A DNA stretch of 64,000 bases from Paraprevotella clara YIT 11840 (lineage in GTDB: Bacteria; Bacteroidota; Bacteroidia; Bacteroidales; Bacteroidaceae): contig NZ_JH376595.1 in NCBI RefSeq assembly GCF_000233955.1, positions 1 through 64,000 on the forward strand, given 5' to 3'. The position numbers and the translations under genes were made by a program. Positions 6,664-15,968 of the stretch are shown here, piece by piece. Positions within the stretch are counted from its first letter, which is position 1. Every line of letters begins with the position of its first letter. A model generated the notes under the pieces. That model was given only the letters and a program-made list of their open reading frames with translations. It had not been told where the DNA came from and searched no databases.

Positions 6664-8214
6664 ATGAGTACCTCTTCCGATGCCAATAAGCGCATAGCCA
6701 AAAACACCCTCTTGCTATATGTCCGGCAGATTCTGGTGATGGCGGTGAGCCTGTACACCGTTCGCATCGTGTTGGAAGCATTGGGCGAGGTGGATTATGG
6801 TATTTACAATGTGGTGGGTGGATTTGTTTCCATGTTCAATATCATTTCGGGCAGTGTTACAGTTGCAATAAGCCGCTACCTGACGATAGAGATAGGACGC
6901 AACAATTTGAAGCGTGCGAGGGAGATTTTCTCCACTTCGATTATTGTCCTTTTGGCGATAGCCGTCTTGTTGTGGTTGGTTGCAGAAACTGCCGGGGTGT
7001 GGTTTGTTGACACAAAGATGGTGATGCCCCCCGAACGGTTGTTCTCAGCCATTTGGGTATTGCGGTTTTCCTTGTTGGCTTTTGTCATCAATTTATTGAG
7101 TGTTCCATATAATGCCGTAATCATCGCCCATGAAAAGATGTCCGTCTTTGCGCGGATTTCAATACTTGAAGTCATGCTGAAGTTGCTGGTGGCATACGCA
7201 TTATGTATGTCCCCTACAGACAAGCTGATGCTCTATGCGTGCCTCACTACCTTGGTGGCACTGATTGTCAGGATGGTCTATGGCATTTATTGCAAACGCC
7301 ATTTCGAGGAATCTCATTTCGCGTTTGTTTTCGACAAGTCGCTTCTACGATCCATGACGAGTTTCACCGGATGGTCTTTTGTGGGAGGAGGAATAGCCGT
7401 ACTGAAAGATCAAGGCTGTAATCTGCTGCTGAATCTTTTCGGCGGGCCTGTAGTGAACGCCGCCCGTGGAATTGCCATGCAAGTAAATACTGGAGTTTTC
7501 AGCTTTGTGTCGAACTTCATGATGGCCTCCAACCCATTGATAACAAAAAACTATGCACAAGGAAATGTAGAGGCGATGCATAAACTAATTCTGCGGACAC
7601 AAAAGTTTGGTTTCTTCATCTTGCTAATCCTACTTTTACCCTTATACGCAGGCATCGAATACGTGCTGCAACTATGGCTGGTGACGGTTCCTGCCCATAC
7701 GGTTAATTTTGTTATCTTGATTTTGCTGTACACCTTGTTGGAATGCTTGGTTACACCTGTATGTACAGGAGTGATTGCGCAAGGCGAAATAAAAGCTTAT
7801 GAAATTAACCTTACCATTATCTATTTGGTAAACATTGCAGCCGTTTATGCCTGCCTGAAGATAGGCATGGCGGTCGAGACAGTGTTTGTTCTTAATATCA
7901 TCTTCAAAGCCTTTGTCTTAATCGCTTTGCTTTGGCAATCCAAGAAGAAATACGCTTTTTCCATAAAGCCGTTCCTGCGAGAAGTACTAATGCCATGCCT
8001 GCTGGTATTCGTATTGTCCGGGACAGCCACACATCTTGCTCCGTGGCCGGCAACAGAAGGGTTCGGTGTTTTTGCCATGAAGACCTTGACAATCATGAGC
8101 TATACAGCCTTGATTATTCTTTTCGCAGGCATGACTAAGAATGAAAAACGTTTTTTATCGGAGGTTTTAAAAAAGAAAGTCTTAAGCAGGATAAGGCTGC
8201 ATAACTACAAGTAA
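6664..8214 (+). CDS. wzx: Wzx-type polysaccharide flippase
   Basis: This 516-residue integral membrane protein is predicted to have about 12-14 helices. It starts with the family-like segment NTLLLYVRQILVMAVSLYTV followed by GEVDYGIYNVVGGFVSMF. This matches the MOP/Wzx exporter group that flips undecaprenyl-linked repeat units across the inner membrane. It begins 15 bp after the PP-loop gene, so the two are probably cotranscribed. The substrate cannot be read from the sequence. Confidence 0.88.
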   Translation: MSTSSDANKRIAKNTLLLYVRQILVMAVSLYTVRIVLEALGEVDYGIYNVVGGFVSMFNIISGSVTVAISRYLTIEIGRNNLKRAREIFSTSIIVLLAIAVLLWLVAETAGVWFVDTKMVMPPERLFSAIWVLRFSLLAFVINLLSVPYNAVIIAHEKMSVFARISILEVMLKLLVAYALCMSPTDKLMLYACLTTLVALIVRMVYGIYCKRHFEESHFAFVFDKSLLRSMTSFTGWSFVGGGIAVLKDQGCNLLLNLFGGPVVNAARGIAMQVNTGVFSFVSNFMMASNPLITKNYAQGNVEAMHKLILRTQKFGFFILLILLLPLYAGIEYVLQLWLVTVPAHTVNFVILILLYTLLECLVTPVCTGVIAQGEIKAYEINLTIIYLVNIAAVYACLKIGMAVETVFVLNIIFKAFVLIALLWQSKKKYAFSIKPFLREVLMPCLLVFVLSGTATHLAPWPATEGFGVFAMKTLTIMSYTALIILFAGMTKNEKRFLSEVLKKKVLSRIRLHNYK

Positions 8215-8234
8215 CAGAATAATTGAGCTATATA

Positions 8235-9224
8235 ATGAAACATATTTTTTTAATTCACTCCCACACCTTATTTTTAACAGCAATGGGAGTTCTGGATTTC
8301 TTAAAAATAGATAAGGAAGCGGTTGTGTTCCTCTATTCCAGGCATTACAGCAATAGCCTGATTGAACCGGGATGCAAAACGGTGGACGTGACCGATTTGG
8401 CAGACAGGCAAGAGCAATTGCTCGATAATAGAAAAAGGAAAGGCTTGCTGGATGAAATCGACAAATTAATCGACCATGTGGCAGGAAGCTCATTCGTTCT
8501 TTACGCTCCACATTTCGCCATGGTGTTCGCACAGGCACTCTATACGCACAAAAAATGCGTCAAAGCCGCTTATATCCAAGAAGGTGGGATGATTTATCGG
8601 AAATCCATTACCACACACTTGTCTTTCCGTCAAAAACTCCGCTGTTTTGTTGCGGATAAGTTATATCGACATACCGATAGAATATGGAGAGCTTACGGAT
8701 GGTATATGCCTGTCAAATTGAATAAACAAAGGGACTTGGATTCATACGCCATTTCTGATGAATATTTTAAGTATCTCCCGTCAACCAACCATATTATCAG
8801 ATGGCCGCATGTGGATATGCCATTGGCTATTAAAGACAATGCCCATGTTTTCGTATTCGACGGCTTTGTAAAGAACGGGTTGGTGGAACAAGAGTTCTAT
8901 CTTGACAAGTGCAAAAAATTAGTTGATAAGTTTGCCCAACCTTTCAACTATATCAAGTTCCATCCGGCTCAGTCTCAAGAAGAATGCGATACCATAAAAT
9001 CATATTTCGATCGGCAAGGGAGGAAATACGAAGTACTTGACAATTCCATTCCTTTAGAGATTGTCCTTGCTTCTACTTCGGGGTTATCCGTGATAGGCTT
9101 CGGCAGTTCTTTGCTTTATTTCGCCCGTGATTTGGGGCACATTGTGCATTGCATGGATAAATGGCTTCACGGTTCGCCTTTATACATGCAGTATAAGGTG
9201 CGTTATGGATTGGATGATTTTTAG
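8235..9224 (+). CDS. Glycosyltransferase resembling bacterial sialyltransferases
   Basis: The ATG at 8235 was preferred to the in-frame TTG at 8223, giving 329 residues. No standard GT2 or GT4 motif is present. Three features recall the GT-B sialyltransferase/polysialyltransferase families: an acidic-Gly motif at YIQEGGM (usual form D/E-D/E-G), an HP motif in YIKFHPAQ, and a Ser-rich segment LASTSGLSVIGFGSSL near the end. These families use CMP-sialic acids, which fits the cytidylyltransferase three genes upstream. The protein is soluble, with no clear membrane helix. The donor remains an inference; it may be another capsule GT of a poorly described family. Confidence 0.55.
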   Translation: MKHIFLIHSHTLFLTAMGVLDFLKIDKEAVVFLYSRHYSNSLIEPGCKTVDVTDLADRQEQLLDNRKRKGLLDEIDKLIDHVAGSSFVLYAPHFAMVFAQALYTHKKCVKAAYIQEGGMIYRKSITTHLSFRQKLRCFVADKLYRHTDRIWRAYGWYMPVKLNKQRDLDSYAISDEYFKYLPSTNHIIRWPHVDMPLAIKDNAHVFVFDGFVKNGLVEQEFYLDKCKKLVDKFAQPFNYIKFHPAQSQEECDTIKSYFDRQGRKYEVLDNSIPLEIVLASTSGLSVIGFGSSLLYFARDLGHIVHCMDKWLHGSPLYMQYKVRYGLDDF

Positions 9225-9350
9225 AATGCAATACACATTCTATGTTATTGGAGTTTGTCAACAATCTGTATATAGTATGGGGGATTATAACGATTAACTG
9301 ATTTAAACTCATGATTTTATGTGTATATAAAACAAATGAGAAGAGGAACA

Positions 9351-10604
9351 ATGAAAACACTATTGAAGGATAAATCATTATACATATTTACTTTCATATT
9401 AGTATTTGGCAACTTAACAACGGTACTACCTGCCAATATACGTTTTTATGGCTATTTATTAATATTGTTGCTTTTTTCCATTTACTTAATGAAAAATAAT
9501 CATGTAAAACATAAAGCATTATCACATTCCATGCGTTATATGTTTTACCCTTGGTTATTTGCTCCAATCTATACATTCATTTTGTTGCTTATTGGAAAGA
9601 CTGAATTGGAATATTTTATTGGTGGAATGTCTGATGTATTGAAATTATTGTTGATATTTTGGACTGGGTATGAATTATTGTTCAAGTATCAAGAAAGAAT
9701 CCTCAATTTCCTTTTCCTATCATTTTCTTTTGCTTATGTCATACTGACAATAAATGGTTTTGTCCAATTCGGCCCGTTATATATATTACTAATGGCATTT
9801 AACCTTTCAGAAGAGCGATTCGGTTGGAGTGTAGAAGGGGAAGCCTTTGATAAAATCTTTGAAGTTCATGAATTTGGTTTGGCATTTCCACTCATTGCTT
9901 TAGCATATTTATGGAAAAGCGGAGATTGGAAACAAAAATTCTTTCCAATTATAATTTCTCTCTTGTTTTCATTAATCTGTGCAAAACGCATTGCTATTGG
10001 TGCATTTCTTGTCGTGGCTGTATTGAGTTACATATTGTCACATTTGCCATTAATTAAAAGAATGTTTGTAAAATGTGGCGGACTACTATTTATTGTCATA
10101 ATATTCTCATTCTTGTTTTTTATTTATAACGGTGTATATGAGATTTATGCAGAACAATATGATGTAGATTTAAAAGGCAGAGACATTTTTTATAACTATT
10201 TTATTTCCCGGTCCTCTTTTTCTTTTGATTATTTGGGTGATGGGTTTGGATATATTAGAAAATATTTGGCAAACAAAGACCCATTCAATGGCATTATGGG
10301 AATACATAACGACATTTTACGAATATATATCGAATTAGGTGCCGTGGGAACATTTATATTTTTCTCCTTAATGTTTGGGTTCAATATTAGAAAACATAAA
10401 ATTATAAACAATGAATGTAGCTATTATTATATTCTCACATCTTTATATTGTCTTATAACTTATTTTTCAGACAATACCATTGCTTATAGCCTAATTCAGT
10501 TCTGCAACATGATACTACCGTATTACCTGTTTTTAAATAAAAATCCCAACTCTAAGGATAATCAAACTAACATCACCACTATGAGACACCGTCGATATGT
10601 ATGA
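9351..10604 (+). CDS. wzy: Wzy-like polysaccharide polymerase
   Basis: From the ATG at 9351, preceded by the purine-rich agaggaaca, this codes about 417 residues. It is very hydrophobic with roughly 10-12 predicted helices. It carries a periplasmic-loop-like region around FSFDYLGDGFGYIRKYLANK and GIHNDILRIYIELGAVGTFI, the typical O-antigen ligase/polymerase region. Wzy enzymes join repeat units on the periplasmic face. The gene and its surroundings (about 9.24-12.2 kb) are clearly more AT-rich than flanking genes, suggesting a separate origin. Its stop overlaps the next start (ATGA at 10601). Confidence 0.8.
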   Translation: MKTLLKDKSLYIFTFILVFGNLTTVLPANIRFYGYLLILLLFSIYLMKNNHVKHKALSHSMRYMFYPWLFAPIYTFILLLIGKTELEYFIGGMSDVLKLLLIFWTGYELLFKYQERILNFLFLSFSFAYVILTINGFVQFGPLYILLMAFNLSEERFGWSVEGEAFDKIFEVHEFGLAFPLIALAYLWKSGDWKQKFFPIIISLLFSLICAKRIAIGAFLVVAVLSYILSHLPLIKRMFVKCGGLLFIVIIFSFLFFIYNGVYEIYAEQYDVDLKGRDIFYNYFISRSSFSFDYLGDGFGYIRKYLANKDPFNGIMGIHNDILRIYIELGAVGTFIFFSLMFGFNIRKHKIINNECSYYYILTSLYCLITYFSDNTIAYSLIQFCNMILPYYLFLNKNPNSKDNQTNITTMRHRRYV

Positions 10605-11173
10605 AAAAAGCAGAATTCAAAGAAATACTTGCACTTGAAAAAAGTATATATACAAGTCATGTTTTATATTCAGGAAGCACCTTTTTGTCTATGCTTAAAA
10701 ATGAAGCACCTTATCGGATATGGAAATGGTTACGCTTGTCTCGGTACGCAGATTATTATCGTCGGTGTTTTTCAGAAACAAAAGGGGTAAAAAGAATCAT
10801 TTATCAGACACTATATGTCTATTATATCAGAAGAAAACAAATATTGGGTGAAAAATTAAGTCTGGAAATCGGCACGGAACACATTGGAGTCGGTCTTGTG
10901 ATTTATCATTACAACAATGTAATTAATGGCAATGCCGTCATAGGAAAAAATTGCCATATACATGGGACTGTAGTTATAGGTAACAATGGTAAGACAAATG
11001 AATGTCCTGTCATCGGCGATAATGTTATGGTCGGTGCGGGTGCTAAAATAATAGGTAATGTAAAAATTGCCGACAATATAAAAATTGCAGCAGGAGCTGT
11101 TGTCGTAAATTCTTTTATGGAACCAGGAATAACTATCGCAGGTATTCCAGCACGCAAAATCAATAAAAATTAA
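10601..11173 (+). CDS. Serine acetyltransferase-like hexapeptide-repeat acetyltransferase
   Basis: This 190-residue protein has an alpha-helical N-terminal part (1-85), then left-handed beta-helix repeats (GNAVIGKNCHIHGTVVIGNN, VIGDNVMVGAGAKIIG) and a final GIPARKI. The fold is that of CysE/WecB-type O-acetyltransferases, which use acetyl-CoA. In a capsule operon it most likely acetylates a sugar, not serine. Its start overlaps the polymerase stop by four bases. Confidence 0.82.
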   Translation: MKKAEFKEILALEKSIYTSHVLYSGSTFLSMLKNEAPYRIWKWLRLSRYADYYRRCFSETKGVKRIIYQTLYVYYIRRKQILGEKLSLEIGTEHIGVGLVIYHYNNVINGNAVIGKNCHIHGTVVIGNNGKTNECPVIGDNVMVGAGAKIIGNVKIADNIKIAAGAVVVNSFMEPGITIAGIPARKINKN

Positions 11174-11177
11174 TAAT

Positions 11178-12200
11178 ATGCCAAAGGTAAGTATCATAGT
11201 TCCAATATATAACGTTGAGCGGTATTTGGACCGATGTATACAGTCGCTTCTTAATCAGACGCTTAAAGATATAGAAATAATATTGGTAGATGACGGTTCG
11301 CCTGACAACTGTCCTGACTTGTGCAATGAATATGCCAGAAAGGATTCCCGAATAAAAGTAATCCATAAGAAAAACGCCGGATTAGGTTTTGCCCGCAACA
11401 GTGGGTTAGACATAGCAAATGGAGAATACATAGCCTTTGTGGATAGCGATGACTATGTATCAGAAAACATGTATGAGCAACTGTATAACGAAACCGTTGC
11501 ACAAAATTTCGATATTGTTTACTGTGGGGTAAATGCACAAAAGAGAAATGGCAAAATAATCCGGGAACATGTGACAGACAGAATTATAACCAAAGATGAA
11601 ATTATAACTGTCTTAGGAAACATGATAGCCTGCGATGTTCATTCAAAACAAGAACGCAGCGAACCGATGTCGGTATGGCATGCCATTTATAAAACAGAAA
11701 TAATTGATCGATATCACATTCGATTTATGTCCGAAAGAGAGATTCTTTCCGAAGATATTCTTTTTGACATACAATTATTACCGCATTGTAAAAATATCCG
11801 TTTTATTCCCCAAGCACTATATCATTACTGCTATAACAACACATCCTTAACCCAAACATTTTCAGAGGATAAATTATCCCGCAATCTTGCTTTGTTGCAG
11901 GAAATGATTTTTATACTGCAAAAACAAGGCTTGGCACATTTAGAACAAAGAGCTTTAAGATTCTTTATTGGATATAACAGAGTCTTTTTGAAAAACATTC
12001 TATTATCTCATTACGGATACAAAAAGAAAAAGGCATTATGTCACGAGCTTTATAATAACAAAGGTTGGAATATAATATTTTTGAAATATCCCATTTCTCA
12101 AATGTCACTTCCACATAGATTTATATTGCTGACCATAAAACATAAGTTATTCCATATAAATTTCATTATCTATAAATTACTTCACTATTTTCAAAAGTAA
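11178..12200 (+). CDS. GT2 family glycosyltransferase
   Basis: This 340-residue GT-A fold enzyme has the opening VSIIVPIYNVERYLDRCIQS, the VDDGSPDN nucleotide-binding segment and a DXD-type FVDSDDYV near residue 93. These are standard for GT2 transferases that add one sugar to a lipid-linked intermediate. It starts four bases after the acetyltransferase. The C-terminal 90 residues are basic with amphipathic helices, likely for membrane contact. Donor and linkage cannot be deduced. Confidence 0.88.
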   Translation: MPKVSIIVPIYNVERYLDRCIQSLLNQTLKDIEIILVDDGSPDNCPDLCNEYARKDSRIKVIHKKNAGLGFARNSGLDIANGEYIAFVDSDDYVSENMYEQLYNETVAQNFDIVYCGVNAQKRNGKIIREHVTDRIITKDEIITVLGNMIACDVHSKQERSEPMSVWHAIYKTEIIDRYHIRFMSEREILSEDILFDIQLLPHCKNIRFIPQALYHYCYNNTSLTQTFSEDKLSRNLALLQEMIFILQKQGLAHLEQRALRFFIGYNRVFLKNILLSHYGYKKKKALCHELYNNKGWNIIFLKYPISQMSLPHRFILLTIKHKLFHINFIIYKLLHYFQK

Positions 12201-12201
12201 C

Positions 12202-13197
12202 ATGTATCTCATAAGCGTTATAATTTCGGTTTTCAACGTAGAAAAGTATGTGGGGCGTTGCATAGACACCGTGTTAGGGCAGACCATGCAAGAAGGTGTG
12301 GAAGTGATTATTGTGAACGATTGTACACCCGACCGGAGCATGGAAATAATTTTCGAGGTGCTTTGCGCCTATAATGCCCGTCCTGATGAAAAGAAAATGA
12401 CGGTTCATGTCGTGAATCACGACATGAACTGCGGCATAGCCGCAGTTCGTAACACAGGTATGAGCCATGCCTGCGGCAAATACGTCATCTATGTGGATAG
12501 TGATGACTGGCTCGCTCCGGACATGTTAGAGAAACTGTATGGAAAAGCTGTACAAGAAAACGCAGACATCACAATATGCGACTACAACGAAGTATATTAC
12601 ACCAGAACAAAGCAGATTCACGTAAATCCGCCCTGTGATAATACCGATTGTGTCATTGCTTTGTTATCCGGACAAATGCATGGAGGCGTATGGAATAAAC
12701 TTGTCAAGAAAGAGTTGTATGACAGATACCACATTACATGTACTAAAGGAATGAACATGCTGGAAGACCTTTGCGTAACGTACAGATTGTTTTACTTTGC
12801 CAAAAGAATCGCTTATGTGAACAAACCGTTATATAACTATTTTTGTGGAAATGAATACTCATACACGACAAAACACCTGAGTAACAAGTCTCAGGAAGGA
12901 ATGTTGCTGCTGATAAAACAGATGGAAATGTTTTTTAAAAAGGAAAAGACAAACGACATAAAACTCCGAACGGCTTTCCAATACTTTAGGATAGGAGTAG
13001 TAAGTACCATCCTGCTGAACGGAGAAAAGCCTATAATCACATCCTTGCAAATGGAAGAAAAATTTCCATTCGGTACCATCCTGCATCATCCGTCGCTTTC
13101 TGTTTTCTTTAAAACAGCCATGCTATTTCATCGTTTGCACATATCCGGTGGGGTAACAATACTTCGTTCTCTAAGGGGGGGAATAAGAAAGAGATAG
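12202..13197 (+). CDS. GT2 family glycosyltransferase
   Basis: This 331-residue GT-A enzyme has ISVIISVFNVEKYVGRCIDT at its start, then VNDCTPDRS and the metal-binding VDSDDWL near residue 97. It begins one base after the stop of the previous GT2, and the two resemble each other in layout but not closely in sequence. Later conserved parts (GGVWNKLVKK, MLEDLCVTYRLF) are typical of the acceptor side of this subgroup. It probably adds the next sugar of the repeat unit. Confidence 0.87.
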   Translation: MYLISVIISVFNVEKYVGRCIDTVLGQTMQEGVEVIIVNDCTPDRSMEIIFEVLCAYNARPDEKKMTVHVVNHDMNCGIAAVRNTGMSHACGKYVIYVDSDDWLAPDMLEKLYGKAVQENADITICDYNEVYYTRTKQIHVNPPCDNTDCVIALLSGQMHGGVWNKLVKKELYDRYHITCTKGMNMLEDLCVTYRLFYFAKRIAYVNKPLYNYFCGNEYSYTTKHLSNKSQEGMLLLIKQMEMFFKKEKTNDIKLRTAFQYFRIGVVSTILLNGEKPIITSLQMEEKFPFGTILHHPSLSVFFKTAMLFHRLHISGGVTILRSLRGGIRKR

Positions 13198-13264
13198 TTT
13201 ATCATCCATATCCAAACTGTACATATCGTAAACCGTATGGAATACTATCATTGATTTTACGCAC

Positions 13265-13786
13265 ATGAAACGAACATTTTTTCTTTTGATCTACTACGGT
13301 TTCGCCACATGGTTGCCGGATTCGTACACTCCCGGAATTGGGAAACTTTGTAACGCCATCAGGATATTCTGCGTGAAGAGAATATTCAAGCAATGCGGAA
13401 GAATATCGACCATCAACCGCCGTGCATACTTCGGCAATGGCAAAGAGGTGGAAATAGGAGACTACAGCGGAATAGGAGCGCACTGCACGGTGCCCCATAA
13501 CATCGTCATCGGAAAATACGTAATGATGGCTCCTGAAGTTTATATTATTGACAACAACCATATAACGTCTGACACAAAAAAGCCCATGTGTTTTCAAGGG
13601 AAAACTGAAAATAAGGTTACACAAATCGGTGATGACTGTTGGATTGGTGCCAGAACAATGATTATGCCGGGGCATACCATAGGGGACGGATGTATTATTG
13701 CAGCCGGCTCTATTGTGACAAAGGATGTAGAACCATATTCCATTGTGGGGGGCAATCCTGCTAAGGTGATAAAAAAGAGGACGTGA
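13265..13786 (+). CDS. Hexapeptide-repeat O-acetyltransferase (maltose acetyltransferase type)
   Basis: This 173-residue left-handed beta-helix protein has hexapeptide repeats EIGDYSGIGAHCTVPHNIVI and IGDDCWIGARTMIMPGHTIG, and the ending VGGNPAKVIKKR. The conserved His in DNNHIT (about residue 99) fits the catalytic base of the LacA/Maa group. It differs from the CysE-like copy at 10601, so the capsule may have two acyl modifications. Confidence 0.83.
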   Translation: MKRTFFLLIYYGFATWLPDSYTPGIGKLCNAIRIFCVKRIFKQCGRISTINRRAYFGNGKEVEIGDYSGIGAHCTVPHNIVIGKYVMMAPEVYIIDNNHITSDTKKPMCFQGKTENKVTQIGDDCWIGARTMIMPGHTIGDGCIIAAGSIVTKDVEPYSIVGGNPAKVIKKRT

Positions 13787-13846
13787 GTTAATTATGACTT
13801 TTCAAGTATCCGTACATCAATGAATAATACTGCAAAGTAAAGAAGG

Positions 13847-14857
13847 ATGTATAATTTTAAACATATAATTCTTATGCCAAAACAACGTGATATAAGCATT
13901 GACATCGTGAAGTTCTTAGCGGTGTTTCTCATCATTAACAGCCATGCGGACATTATGTATCTCAAGTATTCGGCATTGGCGACAGGAGGGGCAATCGGTG
14001 ATGCCTTATTCTTATTTTGTTCGGGATATACCTTGTTTTGGCGTGGAACGAATCGGTTTGACAATTGGTATAAGAAGCGTATAAGTAGAATTTATCCTTC
14101 CGTTTTTGCTTGTTTATTTTTAGTTATATTAGTCGGATATTTGCCTGTAAATAAGTTAAATATATATAAAATATTGGGGGGTGAATTTATTATTGCTATT
14201 ATGATCTACTACGTATTGCTGTACTTCGTTCAGAAGTATTGCATACAGCATTTTTCTTGGGTAGTGACAACTGTGGTTATCATTACATTGATAGCTTACT
14301 GTTTTTTTCCTTACAAGGTGGAGACAGGCAGCAAAGGCATATATGGCATTACGACACTATTCCGGTGGATTCCTTTTTTTTGCATGATGCTGATGGGAGC
14401 TTGGATTGGGCTAAAAGTTAAGGGCGGAATTTTGATGGTCAAAACGAAATGGACTGATGCTGCAATGCTTGTTCTGTGCCTAACCGTTTTTTACGGCATA
14501 CAATTCATGTCAAAGAAAAACACATCCATCGCCCCTTGGCAAATTCTCACACTGCCTTTCTTTGCAGGCATTGTGTATTATTTTTGGAAGTGTTGCAATG
14601 CAGAAGTTTTAAAAAGACTTTATTCAACTCGCATGGGACGCAATGCAATCATGTTGACAGGCGGTTTGTGTTTGGAATCAAACCTTATCCAATTCTACCT
14701 TTTCACGGAGAGGCTCAATTGGCTTTTCCCTTTGAATCTTCTCATTGGCACTGCTTATATACTGTTTATGGCATATGTGTGCCGCTGTTTGGCGCGTATT
14801 TTCAGCCAAACCTTCAGAACGGAAGATTATCAGTGGAGAAAAGTGTTTGAGATATAA
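13847..14857 (+). CDS. Acyltransferase 3 family membrane protein
   Basis: About 336 residues from ATG 13847; ATG 13874 (MPKQRDISIDIVKFLAV) is an equally good start. The N-terminal RDISIDIVKFLAVFLIINSH, with its conserved Arg/Asp and His, and LFLFCSGYTLFWR are typical of the AT3 family (OafA/NolL), with about 10 membrane helices. These proteins O-acetylate or acylate surface sugars from the cytoplasmic side. This would be a third acyl-modifying gene of the locus. Confidence 0.8.
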   Translation: MYNFKHIILMPKQRDISIDIVKFLAVFLIINSHADIMYLKYSALATGGAIGDALFLFCSGYTLFWRGTNRFDNWYKKRISRIYPSVFACLFLVILVGYLPVNKLNIYKILGGEFIIAIMIYYVLLYFVQKYCIQHFSWVVTTVVIITLIAYCFFPYKVETGSKGIYGITTLFRWIPFFCMMLMGAWIGLKVKGGILMVKTKWTDAAMLVLCLTVFYGIQFMSKKNTSIAPWQILTLPFFAGIVYYFWKCCNAEVLKRLYSTRMGRNAIMLTGGLCLESNLIQFYLFTERLNWLFPLNLLIGTAYILFMAYVCRCLARIFSQTFRTEDYQWRKVFEI

Positions 14858-14895
14858 CACAGCCTGAATACACTTACAAACTATATTATTCTTTT

Positions 14896-15960
14896 ATGGT
14901 TCGCATTCTTATGTGTTCCTCCTCACTTAAAGTGAAAGGAGGCATGGTCTCTGTTGTCAAGAACTATTTGAACTATCCCCATTGGGAGGGCGTGAAAATC
15001 AAGTATGTGCCTACGCACATAGAGGCCAACAAATTCGTGTTGATGGCCTATTTTGCCGTGGCTTGCATCCGCATTCTTTGGTTGGCGTTATGCGAAAGGC
15101 CGGACGTAGCCCATTTGCATGTGGCAGAGCGAGGCAGTTTCTACCGGAAAGCGTTTCTTTTGAGGGCTTTGAGGCGATTGGGCATCAGGGTGATATTGCA
15201 CCATCATGGCGCAGAGTTCGAGCGGTTCTACAACAGTCTTTCTCCCAAAGGCAAGCAGTATGTAAACAAAATACTCCGCATGGCTGACCTGAACATTGTG
15301 CTAAGCAGGCGTCTGGTGTCCATGATTACGGACAAGGCACCCAAAGCGAAGGTTCAAGTGCTCTACAATGCGGTGTATGCGCCTCCCGCTAATCCTTACG
15401 ACATAAAAGCTGACAATGTACTGTTCCTTGGGAGATTGGGGCATAGGAAAGGCGTTTATGACTTGTTGGAAGCAATCAGACGGACAGACAAGGATTTGCC
15501 GGAAGGCGTGAAGTTCCTCCTTTGCGGTGATGGTGAAGCGGAAGAGGTTTCGCGCAAGGCAAAGGCGTTGGGCATTGAGCATCGGATTGCCCATGTCGGA
15601 TGGTCGGACGGCAAGCAAAAGGAGGACTTTATGAAACAGAGCATGATTAACGTGTTGCCGTCCTACAATGAAGGCTTGCCGATGGCCATTTTGGAGACCA
15701 TGGCGCAAGGCATACCCAACATTAGCACGTCCATCGCGTCTATTCCTGAAGTGTTGCATGACGGGAAAAACGCTTTCTTGATAAGGCCGGGCGATGTGGA
15801 TGCCCTGTGCAGGTGCTTGCTGAAACTGGTCGGTGACGAGGATTTAAGGATGGCTTTCAGCCGAAAGTCGTATGGCTTGATAAAGGAGGCATTTTCGTTG
15901 GATGCGAACATACATAAGCTGAAAGAACTTTATGCGGACATGAAAGACAACGCTCAGTAG
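14896..15960 (+). CDS. GT4 family glycosyltransferase
   Basis: This 354-residue GT-B enzyme shows LFLGRLGHRKGVYDLLEAIR, the donor-site LLCGDGEAEE and the E-x7-E motif in SYNEGLPMAILETMAQGIP (about residues 256-274). The start overlaps nothing and lies 38 bases after the acyltransferase. GT4 enzymes near the end of Bacteroides capsule operons often act early in assembly. Donor unknown. Confidence 0.88.
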   Translation: MVRILMCSSSLKVKGGMVSVVKNYLNYPHWEGVKIKYVPTHIEANKFVLMAYFAVACIRILWLALCERPDVAHLHVAERGSFYRKAFLLRALRRLGIRVILHHHGAEFERFYNSLSPKGKQYVNKILRMADLNIVLSRRLVSMITDKAPKAKVQVLYNAVYAPPANPYDIKADNVLFLGRLGHRKGVYDLLEAIRRTDKDLPEGVKFLLCGDGEAEEVSRKAKALGIEHRIAHVGWSDGKQKEDFMKQSMINVLPSYNEGLPMAILETMAQGIPNISTSIASIPEVLHDGKNAFLIRPGDVDALCRCLLKLVGDEDLRMAFSRKSYGLIKEAFSLDANIHKLKELYADMKDNAQ

Positions 15961-15968
15961 ATGTGATT

